A stretch of DNA of 64,000 bases, from positions 2,852,001 through 2,916,000 of the forward strand of contig NC_014829.1 in assembly GCF_000177235.2 (NCBI RefSeq), read 5' to 3'. Of the stretch, positions 28,676 to 38,283 are shown one piece after another. The stretch is from Evansella cellulosilytica DSM 2522 (lineage in GTDB: Bacteria > Bacillota > Bacilli > Bacillales > Salisediminibacteriaceae). Made by a program: the position numbers and the translations under genes. Under the pieces are notes generated by a model that was given only the letters and a program-made list of their open reading frames with translations, was not told the origin of the DNA and did no database searches. Every line of letters starts with the position of its first letter. Positions within the stretch are counted from its first letter, which is position 1.

Positions 28676-30340
28676 ATGAAGGCGAAAAATCATCAAGCTG
28701 CGGTCTTTGCGCTAGGGGGTTTAGGCGAGATCGGAAAAAACATGTACGGAGTCCAGTTTCAAGATGAAATTATCATCATCGATGCAGGGATTAAATTTCC
28801 AGAAGATGAACTTCTTGGAATAGACTACGTCATACCTGATTATACGTACTTAGTTAAAAATCAGGACAAGATAAAAGGGTTATTTATTACACACGGTCAT
28901 GAGGACCACATCGGTGGCGTTCCGTACTTATTGCGTGAAATTAATATTCCTATTTATGGAGGAAAATTGGCTTTAGCTTTAATTCGTAATAAACTTGAAG
29001 AACACGGTTTAATGCGTGGTGCACAACTACGTGAGATTCATGAAGATGAAATTGTTAAATTCCAAAAAACATCGGTCTCATTTTATAAAACAACACATAG
29101 TATTCCGGATTCTTACGGCATTGTAGTTAAGACTCCAGCAGGAAATATCGTCCACACAGGTGATTTCAAATTTGATTTTACCCCAGTAGGAGACCCAGCG
29201 AATTTAACAAAAATGGCCCGTATCGGTGAAGAAGGTGTGCTCTGCTTACTGTCAGATAGTACAAACAGTGAAATTCCTGGTTTTACAATGTCAGAGCGTA
29301 AAGTTGGTGAAAGTATTGACCAAATTTACCGATCGGTTGAAGGTAGAATTATATTTGCAACCTTTGCTTCAAATATTTACCGTTTACAGCAAGCAGTAGA
29401 AGCAGCAGTAAAATACCGACGTAAAATTGCTGTTTTTGGAAGAAGTATGGAATCTGCTATTAATATTGGGTTAGAGCTCGGCTATATCAAAGCACCAAAA
29501 AGCACCTTCATTGATGCTTCACAGCTTAATAAACTGCCAGCTGACCAAGTGACTATATTGTGTACTGGAAGCCAAGGGGAACCAATGGCTGCACTTTCAC
29601 GCATTGCTCATGGTACTCATAGGCAAATTCAAATTATACCTGGCGATACTGTCGTATTTTCATCTTCACCAATTCCAGGTAATACATTAAGCGTTAGTAA
29701 AATCATTAACCAACTATATCGCGCTGGTGCTGAAGTCATTCACGGATCATTAAATGATATTCATACTTCAGGGCACGGTGGCCAAGAGGAACAAAAGCTT
29801 ATGCTTCGATTAATGAAGCCTAAATACTTTATGCCGATTCATGGAGAATTCAGGATGCAAAAAATGCATACCAAGCTCGCAGTCGATTGTGGAGTGCCTG
29901 AAGAGAATTGCTTCCTAATGGACAATGGAGATGTACTAGCTCTTGATAAGAGTGAGGGCAGTCTGGCTGGAAAAATACCATCTGGTTCCGTTTACGTTGA
30001 TGGAAATGGTATAGGTGATATCGGGAATATCGTACTTCGTGATCGTCGTATCCTTTCAGAGGAAGGCTTAGTAGTTGTCGTTGTAAGCTTAAACATGAAA
30101 GAATTTAAAGTTTCCGCAGGCCCTGATATTATCTCACGTGGTTTTGTCTATATGCGAGAATCTGGCGACTTGATTAATGAGGCACAAGCAAAGCTAGCAG
30201 AACATTTAAATGAATTAATGGAAAGAAAAACGACACAGTGGTCTGAAATTAAAAATGAAATAACAGACATGCTTGGACCTTTCTTGTACGAGAAAACAAA
30301 ACGTAAGCCTATGATTTTACCGATCATTATGGAGATATAA
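28676..30340 (+). CDS. rnjA: Ribonuclease J1
   Basis: A 554-residue 5'-3' exo- and endoribonuclease of the beta-CASP metallo-beta-lactamase group, central to mRNA decay and rRNA maturation. The zinc motif [10 protein letters not shown] is near residue 73; GDFKFDFTP and later [13 protein letters not shown] and MPIHGEFRM provide further ligands. ATG at 28676 has GGAG eight bases upstream, overlapping the end of rpoY; 554 residues fits B. subtilis RnjA (555). Confidence 0.97.
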   Translation: MKAKNHQAAVFALGGLGEIGKNMYGVQFQDEIIIIDAGIKFPEDELLGIDYVIPDYTYLVKNQDKIKGLFITHGHEDHIGGVPYLLREINIPIYGGKLALALIRNKLEEHGLMRGAQLREIHEDEIVKFQKTSVSFYKTTHSIPDSYGIVVKTPAGNIVHTGDFKFDFTPVGDPANLTKMARIGEEGVLCLLSDSTNSEIPGFTMSERKVGESIDQIYRSVEGRIIFATFASNIYRLQQAVEAAVKYRRKIAVFGRSMESAINIGLELGYIKAPKSTFIDASQLNKLPADQVTILCTGSQGEPMAALSRIAHGTHRQIQIIPGDTVVFSSSPIPGNTLSVSKIINQLYRAGAEVIHGSLNDIHTSGHGGQEEQKLMLRLMKPKYFMPIHGEFRMQKMHTKLAVDCGVPEENCFLMDNGDVLALDKSEGSLAGKIPSGSVYVDGNGIGDIGNIVLRDRRILSEEGLVVVVVSLNMKEFKVSAGPDIISRGFVYMRESGDLINEAQAKLAEHLNELMERKTTQWSEIKNEITDMLGPFLYEKTKRKPMILPIIMEI

Positions 30341-30346
30341 TTAGTT

Positions 30347-30391
30347 GAGGATGACTCAAAAGGTCGAATTTCACCTTATGAGTCATCCTCT
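30347..30391 (+). terminator. rnjA terminator
   Basis: GAGGATGACTCAAAAGGT with TGAGTCATCCTC arms, hairpin family member. Confidence 0.8.
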
Positions 30392-30507
30392 AAGCATTCT
30401 GCGGAGCCTCCGCAATCTCTTAAAGCCCATTATAAGTGAATTTCTTATAATGGGCGAGTGGAGCATTGCCAGAAAATATAATAGCTTTTGGGACAGCCTG
30501 TTTTTTG

Positions 30508-30714
30508 AAAAGATATGTATAAATTTGGCAGTGGTATTTTATCGCCATACGTAAATGTGCGTAGCCGTCGCAATCGTTTAAAAGCCTGATAGGAGTGGGT
30601 TTTTCCTATCAGGCGAGCGACGAGCGTAGCCCTAGCGAAAAAACACTCACTAGTACTTTAAGAGCTACGGCGAAATTCCACTGCTTCTAAGTAAAGACTA
30701 AAAACGAGCTTCAA
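30508..30714. repeat. Long imperfect palindrome, copy A
   Basis: Begins GTATAAATTTGGCAGTGG and ends near CTAAGTAAAGACTAAAAACG. Outer arms GCAGTGGTATTTTATCGCC and GGCGAAATTCCACTGC pair; an inner GCCTGATAGG/CCTATCAGGC stem also forms. Shares both ends with 44295-44420. The remainder of 30391-31021 shows hairpins but no convincing gene. Confidence 0.6.
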
Positions 30715-30716
30715 GG

Positions 30717-30762
30717 AGGAAACTGAAAAAGTAAACACCACTTTTTCAGTTTCCTTTCTATT
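30717..30762. repeat. ACTGAAAAAGT hairpin
   Basis: GGAAACTGAAAAAGTAAAC and ACTTTTTCAGTTTCC arms; same family as 4903-4943. Confidence 0.7.
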
Positions 30763-30965
30763 CTGCATATGGTAAGTGCACCTCTTCTCTGTTTTAAAAA
30801 CTTCCGCCGTAGAAATTTTATGAAGTTATTTTTGATAAGTACTTGGTTTAATGGGTTTGTTATTAATTGAAAAACGATTGTTCCTGTTTTCGCTAAAGGA
30901 CTCACCCTCTGTCCCTTTATATGTGACTAATTATTACCTTAAATAGGTAAGCTTGATACCTAAAA

Positions 30966-31005
30966 AACCACACTGAATACTCTTTGTATTCAGTGTGGTT
31001 TGTTT
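30966..31005 (-). terminator. Terminator of the secreted-protein gene
   Basis: Perfect 15-base arms AACCACACTGAATAC/GTATTCAGTGTGGTT. Confidence 0.9.
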
Positions 31006-31021
31006 AACCTCAATCCATACA

Positions 31022-32377
31022 CTAGTAAGAATATCTGGCCCACATAGATCCTGGTCTATCAGTTTTTTGATAAACACCACCTAATGGTCCCCATGGAATC
31101 TCCCATGTGCTGTGAACCTGATAATTTATCGCCACATATCTTCTGCTCTCAATAGTAGCCGCAGCGAGTCCCGGTTTAAACTCATCGTAATTACGTAATC
31201 CTGAAACTGTCCATACCGCATAATCAGCTGCTCTGTCCTGTATATGACTTACAGAAGCGCTATTATTTGTATCCCAATTGTAATTAAAACCCCAAGGAAT
31301 AGATACAGAAAAGGAATTGGAACCCCAATTAGTACTTGCAGGATCTGAATCTCTTAACTCATCGTTATCATACACCATTCTATACCAGCTTTCAGTTCGA
31401 ACTAATCTAGCTCCATTAAATTCTCTATATTGTGTTGCTGACTCCAGATTGAAGTAGTCGTAGTTAGCATCATTGTTATCAATAGAGAATAACCACCAAT
31501 CTGTAATCGTCCTTCCTGATAAAATCCCTTCACGGTCACAATATATACTTCTGGTTAAGCTATACCTTGAGTCGATAGGTGTCCTGCTATGATCTCCAGT
31601 TACTTTTGAGTTAGATATCCACGAAGTAGTGTCATTGTAGTCGTTGAATGACACATCACCCTCTTTTTCTATATCTGTACTTAAGGAAAAGAGAATAGTT
31701 TCTAAATATTCTTCAGTAGCAAGGTTATTTTTATTTGATTCGGAAAAGAGAATACTAACAGGCTCACCATTTTCAAACTCTACTGATATTACATTAAATT
31801 CTTTATCTTCTTCAACAATAAATTCTTCTCCTTTCAAAGCATACTCTGCGTCTAGCTCTTGAGTAAAGTAATGCTTTATAGGGAGATCTATATTTTCTCT
31901 GTTAGTTTCTACATCGATAGGGTAAGTATTGACGTACAAATACTCTTGTCCTAAATACTCAGCAAATACCCTAGGAGTTACTTCCCCATATAAGTGAATT
32001 GTAGCGTCAGCCTGGATCGCTTCACTAAAAATATCCTTAGCTTTTCCACCTTCACTAATATCTTTTGCAGAGATTGCAATGTTATTATGTTGGTTTAGAG
32101 CAGATCTGTTAACCTTATCTGCAGAAATAACATTATAATCTAAAGCCCCTCTTGTAATATGAAAATCTATCTCTTTTAAAGAATCCGTTGCGATCCCTCG
32201 TTTTTCTTGAATATCCCCCCCATTTGACAGCTCTATTTCCTCAGATACAAACAATAAACTATGCTCCGGCGCTTTTACTTCGATCTCATAAGAATCATTA
32301 GAGTTTGAGGAAAGGGACAAAATTGGCAAAAAGACTAAGATTACACCAAAACAAAGAAAACACCATGACCACTTCAA
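31022..32377 (-). CDS. Unrecognised secreted protein, 451 residues
   Basis: N-terminal signal peptide (LCFGVILVFLPILSL) with no lipobox; cleavage probably near residue 25. The body is rich in Asn, Ser, Tyr and Trp and looks beta-rich, for example SYEIEVKAPEHSLLFVSEEI, then a C-terminal part with NWGSNSFSVSIPWGFNYNWD and NYQVHSTWEIPWGPLGG. No LPxTG, no known catalytic motif. Start is TTG at 32377 with AAAGGAG upstream. No family recognised; the aromatic C-terminal repeats of W-containing strands suggest a binding or pore-like extracellular protein, which is speculation. Confidence 0.85.
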   Translation of the reverse strand: MKWSWCFLCFGVILVFLPILSLSSNSNDSYEIEVKAPEHSLLFVSEEIELSNGGDIQEKRGIATDSLKEIDFHITRGALDYNVISADKVNRSALNQHNNIAISAKDISEGGKAKDIFSEAIQADATIHLYGEVTPRVFAEYLGQEYLYVNTYPIDVETNRENIDLPIKHYFTQELDAEYALKGEEFIVEEDKEFNVISVEFENGEPVSILFSESNKNNLATEEYLETILFSLSTDIEKEGDVSFNDYNDTTSWISNSKVTGDHSRTPIDSRYSLTRSIYCDREGILSGRTITDWWLFSIDNNDANYDYFNLESATQYREFNGARLVRTESWYRMVYDNDELRDSDPASTNWGSNSFSVSIPWGFNYNWDTNNSASVSHIQDRAADYAVWTVSGLRNYDEFKPGLAAATIESRRYVAINYQVHSTWEIPWGPLGGVYQKTDRPGSMWARYSY

Positions 32378-32551
32378 CGAAAAAAACTCCTTTAAATATT
32401 ATTTACATATGCTACTTGCAGATAGAACGAAACATATATATTATATATAATTCTATCACATTTGGAACATTTTGGAATAATCGGTCGGAATATTCAGATA
32501 ACACAACTTGAAATTTTTTGACTTTTATAGTTTGTTTTATTGTTTTGTTTG

Positions 32552-32579
32552 TTGATTCCCAAAATTTATGATCTATAAA
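32552..32579 (+). promoter_or_regulatory. Candidate sigma-A promoter for the small RNA
   Basis: TTGATT, 16 bases, TATAAA on the plus strand. Predicted start near 32586. Confidence 0.4.
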
Positions 32580-32585
32580 AATAAA

Positions 32586-32735
32586 TAATTTCCGCTCCTT
32601 TCTCTACGAAACTACCGTCCATAAGGAGATGAACTGTATTGGTTCTCGTAATAGCCGTTCGAGAATGATGGCTACATGGTCTCCTCTCTCCCCTCAGAGG
32701 AGATTCCAGAGTTCGCTAGAGGGGTTATTTTGTAA
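32586..32735 (+). ncRNA. Candidate structured small RNA with C-rich loop
   Basis: In a 543-bp gap without a gene. Stems: TTCTCG (32643-32648) with CGAGAA (32660-32665), interleaved with TAGCC (32652-32656) and GGCTA (32670-32674), a pseudoknot-type arrangement. Then TCTCCTCT (32680-32687) with AGAGGAGA (32696-32703) displays the loop CTCCCCTC, complementary to ribosome binding sites. The loop can alternatively pair CCCCTC with GAGGGG (32719-32724), followed by TTATTTT. No open reading frame of note. Direction is inferred from the promoter and 3' hairpin. Confidence 0.4.
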
Positions 32736-32870
32736 GATTGTAAGAAGAGTAACACCATTTAATCAATAAAAAATTAGCAATCCATTAAATTTAGTCGGTT
32801 TCTCTTCATTTGCACCGGTTGTGGTAATCAATTTAACTGTATTTAATCCATTCTAAATGAACTTTAAAAT

Positions 32871-32910
32871 AAAAACGAACATCAACATAAAAAGATGTCC
32901 GTTTTTATTA
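32871..32910. terminator. ktrC terminator
   Basis: AAAAACGAACATC/GATGTCCGTTTTT arms beyond the ktrC stop. Confidence 0.85.
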
Positions 32911-32920
32911 AACTATTTAT

Positions 32921-33589
32921 TTAGTCTTCATCATCAAATAAAGCGTGCTCCATTCTATTTATATCAGAATCAGCACCTATCACAATGAGTATATCGCCCT
33001 TTAATAAAGAGACATCTGCACTCGGTGATACATCAATTGTTTCCCCTCGTTTAATTGCCATTATGTTACATCCATACTTAGCTCGAATATCTAGATCAAT
33101 AAGCGTTTTTCCATTCACAGTCGTTCCGGCCATTAGCTCGACAATGCTATATTCGTCAGATAGTTCAAGATAATCTAGAACATTTTTTGAAACAATGTTG
33201 TGTGCTATCCTAACCCCCATATCACGCTCTGGGTGAACTACTTTATGTGCACCTATTTTATTTAAAACTTTCTCATGGTAATCATTTTGCGCTTTTACTG
33301 TTATATGCTTAACACCTTGTTCAACGAGCATTAATGTTGTCAGTATACTAGATTGAATATTATCTCCAATAGCTACGATAACATGATCAAAATTACGAAT
33401 ACCTAAGCTTTTTAATGTATTTTCATCTGTAGAGTCTGCCACAACAGCGTGGGTTGCTACGTTTGCAAAACGGTTCACTTTATCTTCATTTGTATCTATC
33501 GCCAAAACTTCCATACCTTGCTTACTTAATGATTCACATATACTTCCACCAAATCTCCCTAAACCGATAACTGCAAATTGTTTTTTCAT
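32921..33589 (-). CDS. ktrC: Potassium uptake regulatory protein KtrC
   Basis: A 222-residue cytosolic gating subunit of Ktr potassium channels. RCK/TrkA-N domain with nucleotide motif FAVIGLGRFGGSICESL and terminal Asp (AIDTNEDKV) for NAD/ATP, then a TrkA-C domain from about residue 140 that in relatives binds c-di-AMP. ATG at 33589 is 11 bases from GGAGG. The membrane partner KtrD is not in the window. Confidence 0.93.
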   Translation of the reverse strand: MKKQFAVIGLGRFGGSICESLSKQGMEVLAIDTNEDKVNRFANVATHAVVADSTDENTLKSLGIRNFDHVIVAIGDNIQSSILTTLMLVEQGVKHITVKAQNDYHEKVLNKIGAHKVVHPERDMGVRIAHNIVSKNVLDYLELSDEYSIVELMAGTTVNGKTLIDLDIRAKYGCNIMAIKRGETIDVSPSADVSLLKGDILIVIGADSDINRMEHALFDDED

Positions 33590-33880
33590 AGCGGCTTCTT
33601 CCTCCATTATCAATACAGCGACAAACGTTTTCTTTCATCATACAAAGGATTTTCTGATCATGCAATGACAAGTACTTACAAAAGATGAAAGATTCATTCG
33701 TTTTATATTAATATTGATTATGCTTCACAGTCATATGTTTAAATTGAGCCATAAGCAATTGTTAGTTTATCGTCACACGTTTCGCCTTATAAGCGGTTAA
33801 AAAGTTGGCCGACTTAAAATTATGTTAATTTCACTTCTATAAAGAAATCGTATTATCTACGATATTCTTTTACAATAAAT

Positions 33881-33922
33881 AAAGAGGTTGCCAAAGACTT
33901 TTACAAGCCATTGCAACCTCCA
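33881..33922 (-). terminator. ykuV terminator
   Basis: GAGGTTGC/GCAACCTC arms directly after ykuV. The interval 33590-33880 holds no gene and presumably the ktrC promoter. Confidence 0.75.
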
Positions 33923-33929
33923 GTAATTA

Positions 33930-34379
33930 TTATTCTTCTTTTATCCCTAAAACACGGTTTATTCGCTTTGTTAGCATTTTTACTCCGCCACCGCCTGCTT
34001 GAAAGTGACGTAATAGCCCTTCCTCATCAAAAACATAATAGCTCGGAACATATTGGTTTTCAAACGCGTCTGTTAACTTATGGGTATTGTCTATATATAT
34101 TGGTTGATTAATATCATGCTCTGCAGCAACTTTTTTTATTTCTTCTAAATCTAAATCTTTTTCAGACCTAGGCATATGTACCGAGATTACGTTTAATCGA
34201 TCTTTATATTTATCACGAAACTCATTTATATTTGGCATAGCATCTTTACATAGACCACAACTAATGGACCAAAAATGAATAAGTGTTGCCTTCTTACCTA
34301 CAAGCTCCTCTTTTGTAACTTCACCATTTAACCAATCTGTAGCCCCGTCTAGTTCAGGCATTGGAGTCCTTAATTTCAT
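33930..34379 (-). CDS. ykuV: Thiol-disulfide oxidoreductase YkuV
   Basis: A 149-residue TlpA/ResA-like thioredoxin-fold protein without signal peptide, so cytosolic. Active site CGLC in FWSISCGLCKDAMPNINEF and cis-Pro in YVPSYYVF. Highly similar along its length to B. subtilis YkuV, which reduces disulfides and partners the peroxiredoxin YkuU. It lies downstream of ykuU on the same strand. Confidence 0.94.
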   Translation of the reverse strand: MKLRTPMPELDGATDWLNGEVTKEELVGKKATLIHFWSISCGLCKDAMPNINEFRDKYKDRLNVISVHMPRSEKDLDLEEIKKVAAEHDINQPIYIDNTHKLTDAFENQYVPSYYVFDEEGLLRHFQAGGGGVKMLTKRINRVLGIKEE

Positions 34380-34437
34380 CGTTTACCACCTCTTTTTCTT
34401 TCAATTATAAGGGTTTATTATGATTAAGAAAAACGTA

Positions 34438-34483
34438 ATGAGGATGACTCAAAAGTCTATTTTTTACTTTTGAGTCATCCTCT
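34438..34483 (-). terminator. Hairpin between ykuU and ykuV
   Basis: GAGGATGACTCAAAAGT and ACTTTTGAGTCATCCTC arms, 17 bases; hairpin family member, likely terminates ykuU transcription. Confidence 0.8.
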
Positions 34484-34525
34484 AGCTTTCAGGACAGCCT
34501 CATTTAACGTCTTTTCTTTATTTCA

Positions 34526-35077
34526 TTATACATGGAGCGTATCTTGACCAGGCTTCCAATTTGCAGGACAAAGGCCACCAGTTTGTAGTGCTTGCAATAC
34601 TCTTAACGTTTCATCCACATCACGACCAATGTTGTTATGGTTTACGACAGAATACATTAATTCACCCTCTGGACTTATAATAAATAATCCTCGGAGTGCG
34701 ATTCCTTCATCTTCAATAAGTACACCGTATTCACGCGAAACAGAGTGATTAGTATCTGCAGCTAACGGATAAGCTAATTCACCTAATCCATTTTCATCAC
34801 GGCTCGTATTAATCCATGCTTTATGTGTGTGAATTGTATCAGTGGATACACCAATTACTTCTGCATCTAAGTCTTCAAACTCATCGTAACGATCACTTAA
34901 TGATGTAATTTCAGTTGGGCAAACGTAAGTAAAGTCCATCGGATAAAAAAATAATACTGTCCACTTGTCATTACTCATGTTTTCTTCAAGGCTTACCTTT
35001 CCGAACTCCTTATTCGGTAAAACAGCGTCCATTTCAAAACGAGGAGCTTGCTTTGCGACCATACGCTTGTCTGACAT
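34526..35077 (-). CDS. ykuU: 2-Cys peroxiredoxin YkuU
   Basis: A 183-residue AhpC/TSA peroxiredoxin reducing peroxides. Peroxidatic Cys in FTYVCPTE near residue 52 and resolving Cys in GGLCPANWK near residue 170. Reduced by thiol proteins such as YkuV (family knowledge). Divergent from ykuT. Confidence 0.94.
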   Translation of the reverse strand: MSDKRMVAKQAPRFEMDAVLPNKEFGKVSLEENMSNDKWTVLFFYPMDFTYVCPTEITSLSDRYDEFEDLDAEVIGVSTDTIHTHKAWINTSRDENGLGELAYPLAADTNHSVSREYGVLIEDEGIALRGLFIISPEGELMYSVVNHNNIGRDVDETLRVLQALQTGGLCPANWKPGQDTLHV

Positions 35078-35331
35078 TATGTATCCCTCCTATGAGATCT
35101 ACTAAATTATACCAGTTATTATAAAATAGGCATTATTATGAGTCAATTAGCATGTGTGCATGTTTGACAAATTCTTTATTATTATTGTCTAATTTCTTAA
35201 AAGTACTCCACATATATTGACACTCTCAGTTAAATAGTATTAATACAGTAGACCATATTGTTTTTTATGGAATTAATCTTATGTTAGAATATATGAACGT
35301 TGATTTAATAGAAAGTGAAAGGAGATATAAA

Positions 35332-36168
35332 ATGAACGAATGGTTACAGTCCATTAATTGGGATTCAATTTTGACAAATTTATTAACTGGTGCAATACAA
35401 TTAATAATTATATTGGCTGTATTCTTTACTGTACGAGCTATCGGAACCAGGCTCATCAGAAACAGCTTTGAACGTATGAGCTCCCAAAAGAACATGTCTG
35501 TTGGACGTGTGAAAACATTAGAAAAGTTAGCATTGAATATTTTTTCCTACATACTTATTTTTATCGTTCTCACCTTTATCGTAGGAATTTTCGGATTTAA
35601 TGTTACCGGATTAATAGCAGGTGCTGGTATTATTGGTTTAGCAGTCGGCTTTGGTGCCCAAGGTCTCGTAAGCGATATCGTCACTGGATTCTTTATCCTT
35701 CTTGAAAAGCAACTTGAAGTGGAGGAATACGTAACAGTAGCAGGTATTGATGGCATTGTCGAGGAAGTTGGACTTCGTACTACTAAAATTAGAGGATTTG
35801 ATGGTACAGTTCATTTTATACCGAACAGAGAAATTGGTAGCCTCAGTAACCACTCACGCTCTAATATGAGAGCATTAGTTGATATTAGTATTGCATATGA
35901 TGAAAATATTGATGAAGCCATTGCTGTGATACAAAACGCATGTGATACTGTTGCCGCAAACGAAAGCACCATCAAGGAAGGCCCTGATGTAGTCGGAGTT
36001 CAATCTCTCGGAGATAGTGATGTCGTTATACGTATCATTGCCAAAACAGAGAATATGGAACAGTGGGCTGTTGAAAGAAAACTGAGAAAAGCAATTAAAG
36101 AATCACTTGATGCAAATAATATTGAAATTCCTTTTCCTCATCAAGTCTATATTGAAAAAAAACAATAA
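35332..36168 (+). CDS. ykuT: MscS-family mechanosensitive channel YkuT
   Basis: A 278-residue small-conductance mechanosensitive channel: three membrane helices, with pore helix region GLIAGAGIIGLAVGFGAQGL near residue 95, then the beta domain (EEYVTVAGIDGIVEEVGLRTTKI) and C-terminal alpha/beta domain. Releases solutes upon hypo-osmotic shock. ATG at 35332 has AAAGGAG upstream. Confidence 0.94.
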   Translation: MNEWLQSINWDSILTNLLTGAIQLIIILAVFFTVRAIGTRLIRNSFERMSSQKNMSVGRVKTLEKLALNIFSYILIFIVLTFIVGIFGFNVTGLIAGAGIIGLAVGFGAQGLVSDIVTGFFILLEKQLEVEEYVTVAGIDGIVEEVGLRTTKIRGFDGTVHFIPNREIGSLSNHSRSNMRALVDISIAYDENIDEAIAVIQNACDTVAANESTIKEGPDVVGVQSLGDSDVVIRIIAKTENMEQWAVERKLRKAIKESLDANNIEIPFPHQVYIEKKQ

Positions 36169-36362
36169 AGCCATGTCGAAGAGGTGTTTGAGTTTTCTAG
36201 TGACACAGTGGTCTCCTTAGTTGAGGCAACTGTGTCATTATTATGGTGGCCATAAATAAATGATGAAGGTGTTCTACTATACTTACCGAGAGGCTGTTAG
36301 TGAATGAGTATATTTACATCCACAATCTAATGTATAGTGTGAAGTGAAGTCTTCAGCTCGCT

Positions 36363-36632
36363 ATCTTACCTTCACAATAGTTTTTCTTCGCTCAAAGGCA
36401 GATGGCGGAGCCCCATCTTACCTTCACACTCTTTTTCCTTGCCTCAAGGGCAGTTGGCGGCTTCCCATCTTACCTTCACGCTCTTTTTCTTTTGCTCAAG
36501 GGCAGATGGCAGCTTCCCATCTTACCTCCACACTCTTTTTTCTCTGCTCAAGGGCAGTTGTCGACTCGCCATCTTACCTCACTACTATTTTTATTTGCTC
36601 AAGGGAAAACGGTAGTTCGTGCCATCTCTACC
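36363..36632. repeat. Tandem array, five copies of a 52-bp unit
   Basis: Units start with ATCTTACC at 36363, 36415, 36467, 36519 and 36571, with a partial at 36624 (spacing 52,52,52,52,53). Each holds CTTTTT and CTCAAGGGCAG. Across each junction AGATGG or a close variant pairs with CCATCT, giving a small hairpin per unit. Period is not a multiple of three and frames are short, so it is non-coding. Remaining bases of 36169-36772 show no gene. Confidence 0.9.
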
Positions 36633-36696
36633 TTTCAGTATTCTAAGACAGATTCAGCTAATCAACTAACCGACACACAAAACCAAATGAAAAAAA

Positions 36697-36728
36697 AGAT
36701 AGTTAGCCCCAAACAGACTAACTATCCT
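36697..36728 (-). terminator. ykuS terminator
   Basis: GATAGTTAG/CTAACTATC arms with a T-run on the minus strand. Confidence 0.85.
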
Positions 36729-36772
36729 AGCGTTTCTAGCCAAATAAACAGCAATATTTGGTACTAAAAGTA

Positions 36773-37024
36773 TTATTGTTGTTGATTTATACGTTGTTCA
36801 ACTTCCTGACAAATCTCATCAGCAGTTCGTCCATGTGCATCGATTACTGAAGCTTGCGTAGTTGTATCTTGCATACCCATAACATTTCTATCTTGTCCAG
36901 TAATTACACAGCAATCACAGCCAGCAGCATCCTGTTCTTGATTTAACTGAACAACATCATATCCTCGTTCTTGTAAAGCTTGTTGTACATCCGTTAATGA
37001 TTGTTCTACACCAATTTTTGCCAT
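36773..37024 (-). CDS. ykuS: YkuS family protein (UPF0180)
   Basis: An 83-residue protein matching UPF0180: [20 protein letters not shown] at the start, [17 protein letters not shown] with a Cys cluster, and [18 protein letters not shown]. Function unknown. Preceded by AAAGGAGG. Synteny ykuT-ykuS-dapL is kept. Confidence 0.93.
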   Translation of the reverse strand: MAKIGVEQSLTDVQQALQERGYDVVQLNQEQDAAGCDCCVITGQDRNVMGMQDTTTQASVIDAHGRTADEICQEVEQRINQQQ

Positions 37025-37096
37025 TATATGTACCTCCTTTAATTGTTACACCATTTAAGGTCACCAAAATTTTGTCATTTATTCTAAAATAAAGTA

Positions 37097-37136
37097 AAAA
37101 AACGCGCAAAGGATGCATTACATCCTTTAGCGCGTC
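37097..37136 (-). terminator. dapL terminator
   Basis: ACGCGCAAAGGAT/ATCCTTTAGCGCGT arms following the dapL stop, T-rich on the minus strand. Confidence 0.88.
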
Positions 37137-37140
37137 AAAA

Positions 37141-38280
37141 TTATTCACTTTTTAAATAGTCAATCAACAATCGTATTGCACAACCTATCGCTTCTTCGTT
37201 CGGGTTAAGCTTAGAAGAATGAAGCCCGTGTTCACTCTCTACACCAAGCCAGAACATGAAACCTGGAATCTCTTCTAAGAAGTAACCGAAGTCCTCCCCA
37301 GTCATCGCTTTTTCACATGATTGAAATGTAACGTGCGGTGAATTTTTCGCAAAATGAATAAACGATTCCGTTAACTCCTCTGAATTATAGACTTGGCAAT
37401 AGTTGGCTCCATAGTCAATCCACGTGTTACATTCAAAGCTCTCTTCAATGCCACGAGCAATATTTTCAATTCGTGACTTAATTCGTTCCATCGCCTCAAT
37501 AGATAAAGTACGAATAGTTCCTTCTAAACGAGCATTTTCTGCAATAATATTTTGCTTCGTTCCACCAGTGATTTTTCCAATAGTAACAACTGCTGAATCT
37601 AATGGTGAAACATTTCTAGCAACGATTGCCTGAAGCTGGGTGACAAAGTGACTAGCTGCTACGACCATATCATTAGCTTGATGTGGATAAGCTGCATGAC
37701 CACCTTTCCCCTTTAAGTCAATAAATAATTCACTCGTATTTGCAAACAATAATCCTGTTTTCGTGGCTATCGTACCGACAGGAAGTTCTGGCGCAATATG
37801 GAGCGCAATCATTTGATCAGGCTTCCACGCTAAAAACTCTTCGGATTCAAGCATTGGCTTTGCTCCACCAGGTCCTTCTTCCGCTGGCTGAAACACGAAC
37901 AGCAGGTTATCCTGAGGCTGATTTTGTGAAAAATATGTGAGCACTCCTAGAGCAATACTCATATGAAAATCATGCCCACATGCGTGCATCATCCCTTCAT
38001 GCTTCGAAGGAAAAGATAAACCTGATTCTTCACTTACTGGTAAGCCGTCAATATCTGTACGATACCCGATTGTCTTTTTAGGCTCTAGACCTTGAACCCT
38101 CACTAAAATCCCTGTTTTCCACGTTTTCACTTCAATATGTTTTCCAGATAGACTATTCATATAGTCCAGTAAATACGCTTGTGTTTTATTTTCTTGAAAG
38201 CCTATCTCAGGTATTTCATGGAGGTCACGCCTAATATGAACAAAAGGAGTAACGGAATACGATAACGCATCGTTAGTCAT
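37141..38280 (-). CDS. dapL: N-acetyldiaminopimelate deacetylase (YkuR)
   Basis: M20-family metallo-hydrolase of 379 residues that removes acetate from N-acetyl-LL-diaminopimelate in the acetylase branch of lysine and peptidoglycan precursor synthesis. Metal ligands in [14 protein letters not shown] near residue 95 and [10 protein letters not shown] near residue 130, plus [18 protein letters not shown] near the end. Three bases downstream of dapH, so one operon. The symbol follows B. subtilis usage and should not be confused with LL-DAP aminotransferase. Confidence 0.94.
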   Translation of the reverse strand: MTNDALSYSVTPFVHIRRDLHEIPEIGFQENKTQAYLLDYMNSLSGKHIEVKTWKTGILVRVQGLEPKKTIGYRTDIDGLPVSEESGLSFPSKHEGMMHACGHDFHMSIALGVLTYFSQNQPQDNLLFVFQPAEEGPGGAKPMLESEEFLAWKPDQMIALHIAPELPVGTIATKTGLLFANTSELFIDLKGKGGHAAYPHQANDMVVAASHFVTQLQAIVARNVSPLDSAVVTIGKITGGTKQNIIAENARLEGTIRTLSIEAMERIKSRIENIARGIEESFECNTWIDYGANYCQVYNSEELTESFIHFAKNSPHVTFQSCEKAMTGEDFGYFLEEIPGFMFWLGVESEHGLHSSKLNPNEEAIGCAIRLLIDYLKSE

Positions 38281-38283
38281 TTT

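Noticed and set aside
30711-30905. Minus-strand frame of 64 residues in the rnjA downstream gap
   Set aside because: Begins without a good ribosome site and runs through a hairpin repeat.
36363-36632. CRISPR array
   Set aside because: The repeats are contiguous 52-bp units with small differences throughout, no unique spacers of constant length, and no cas genes nearby.
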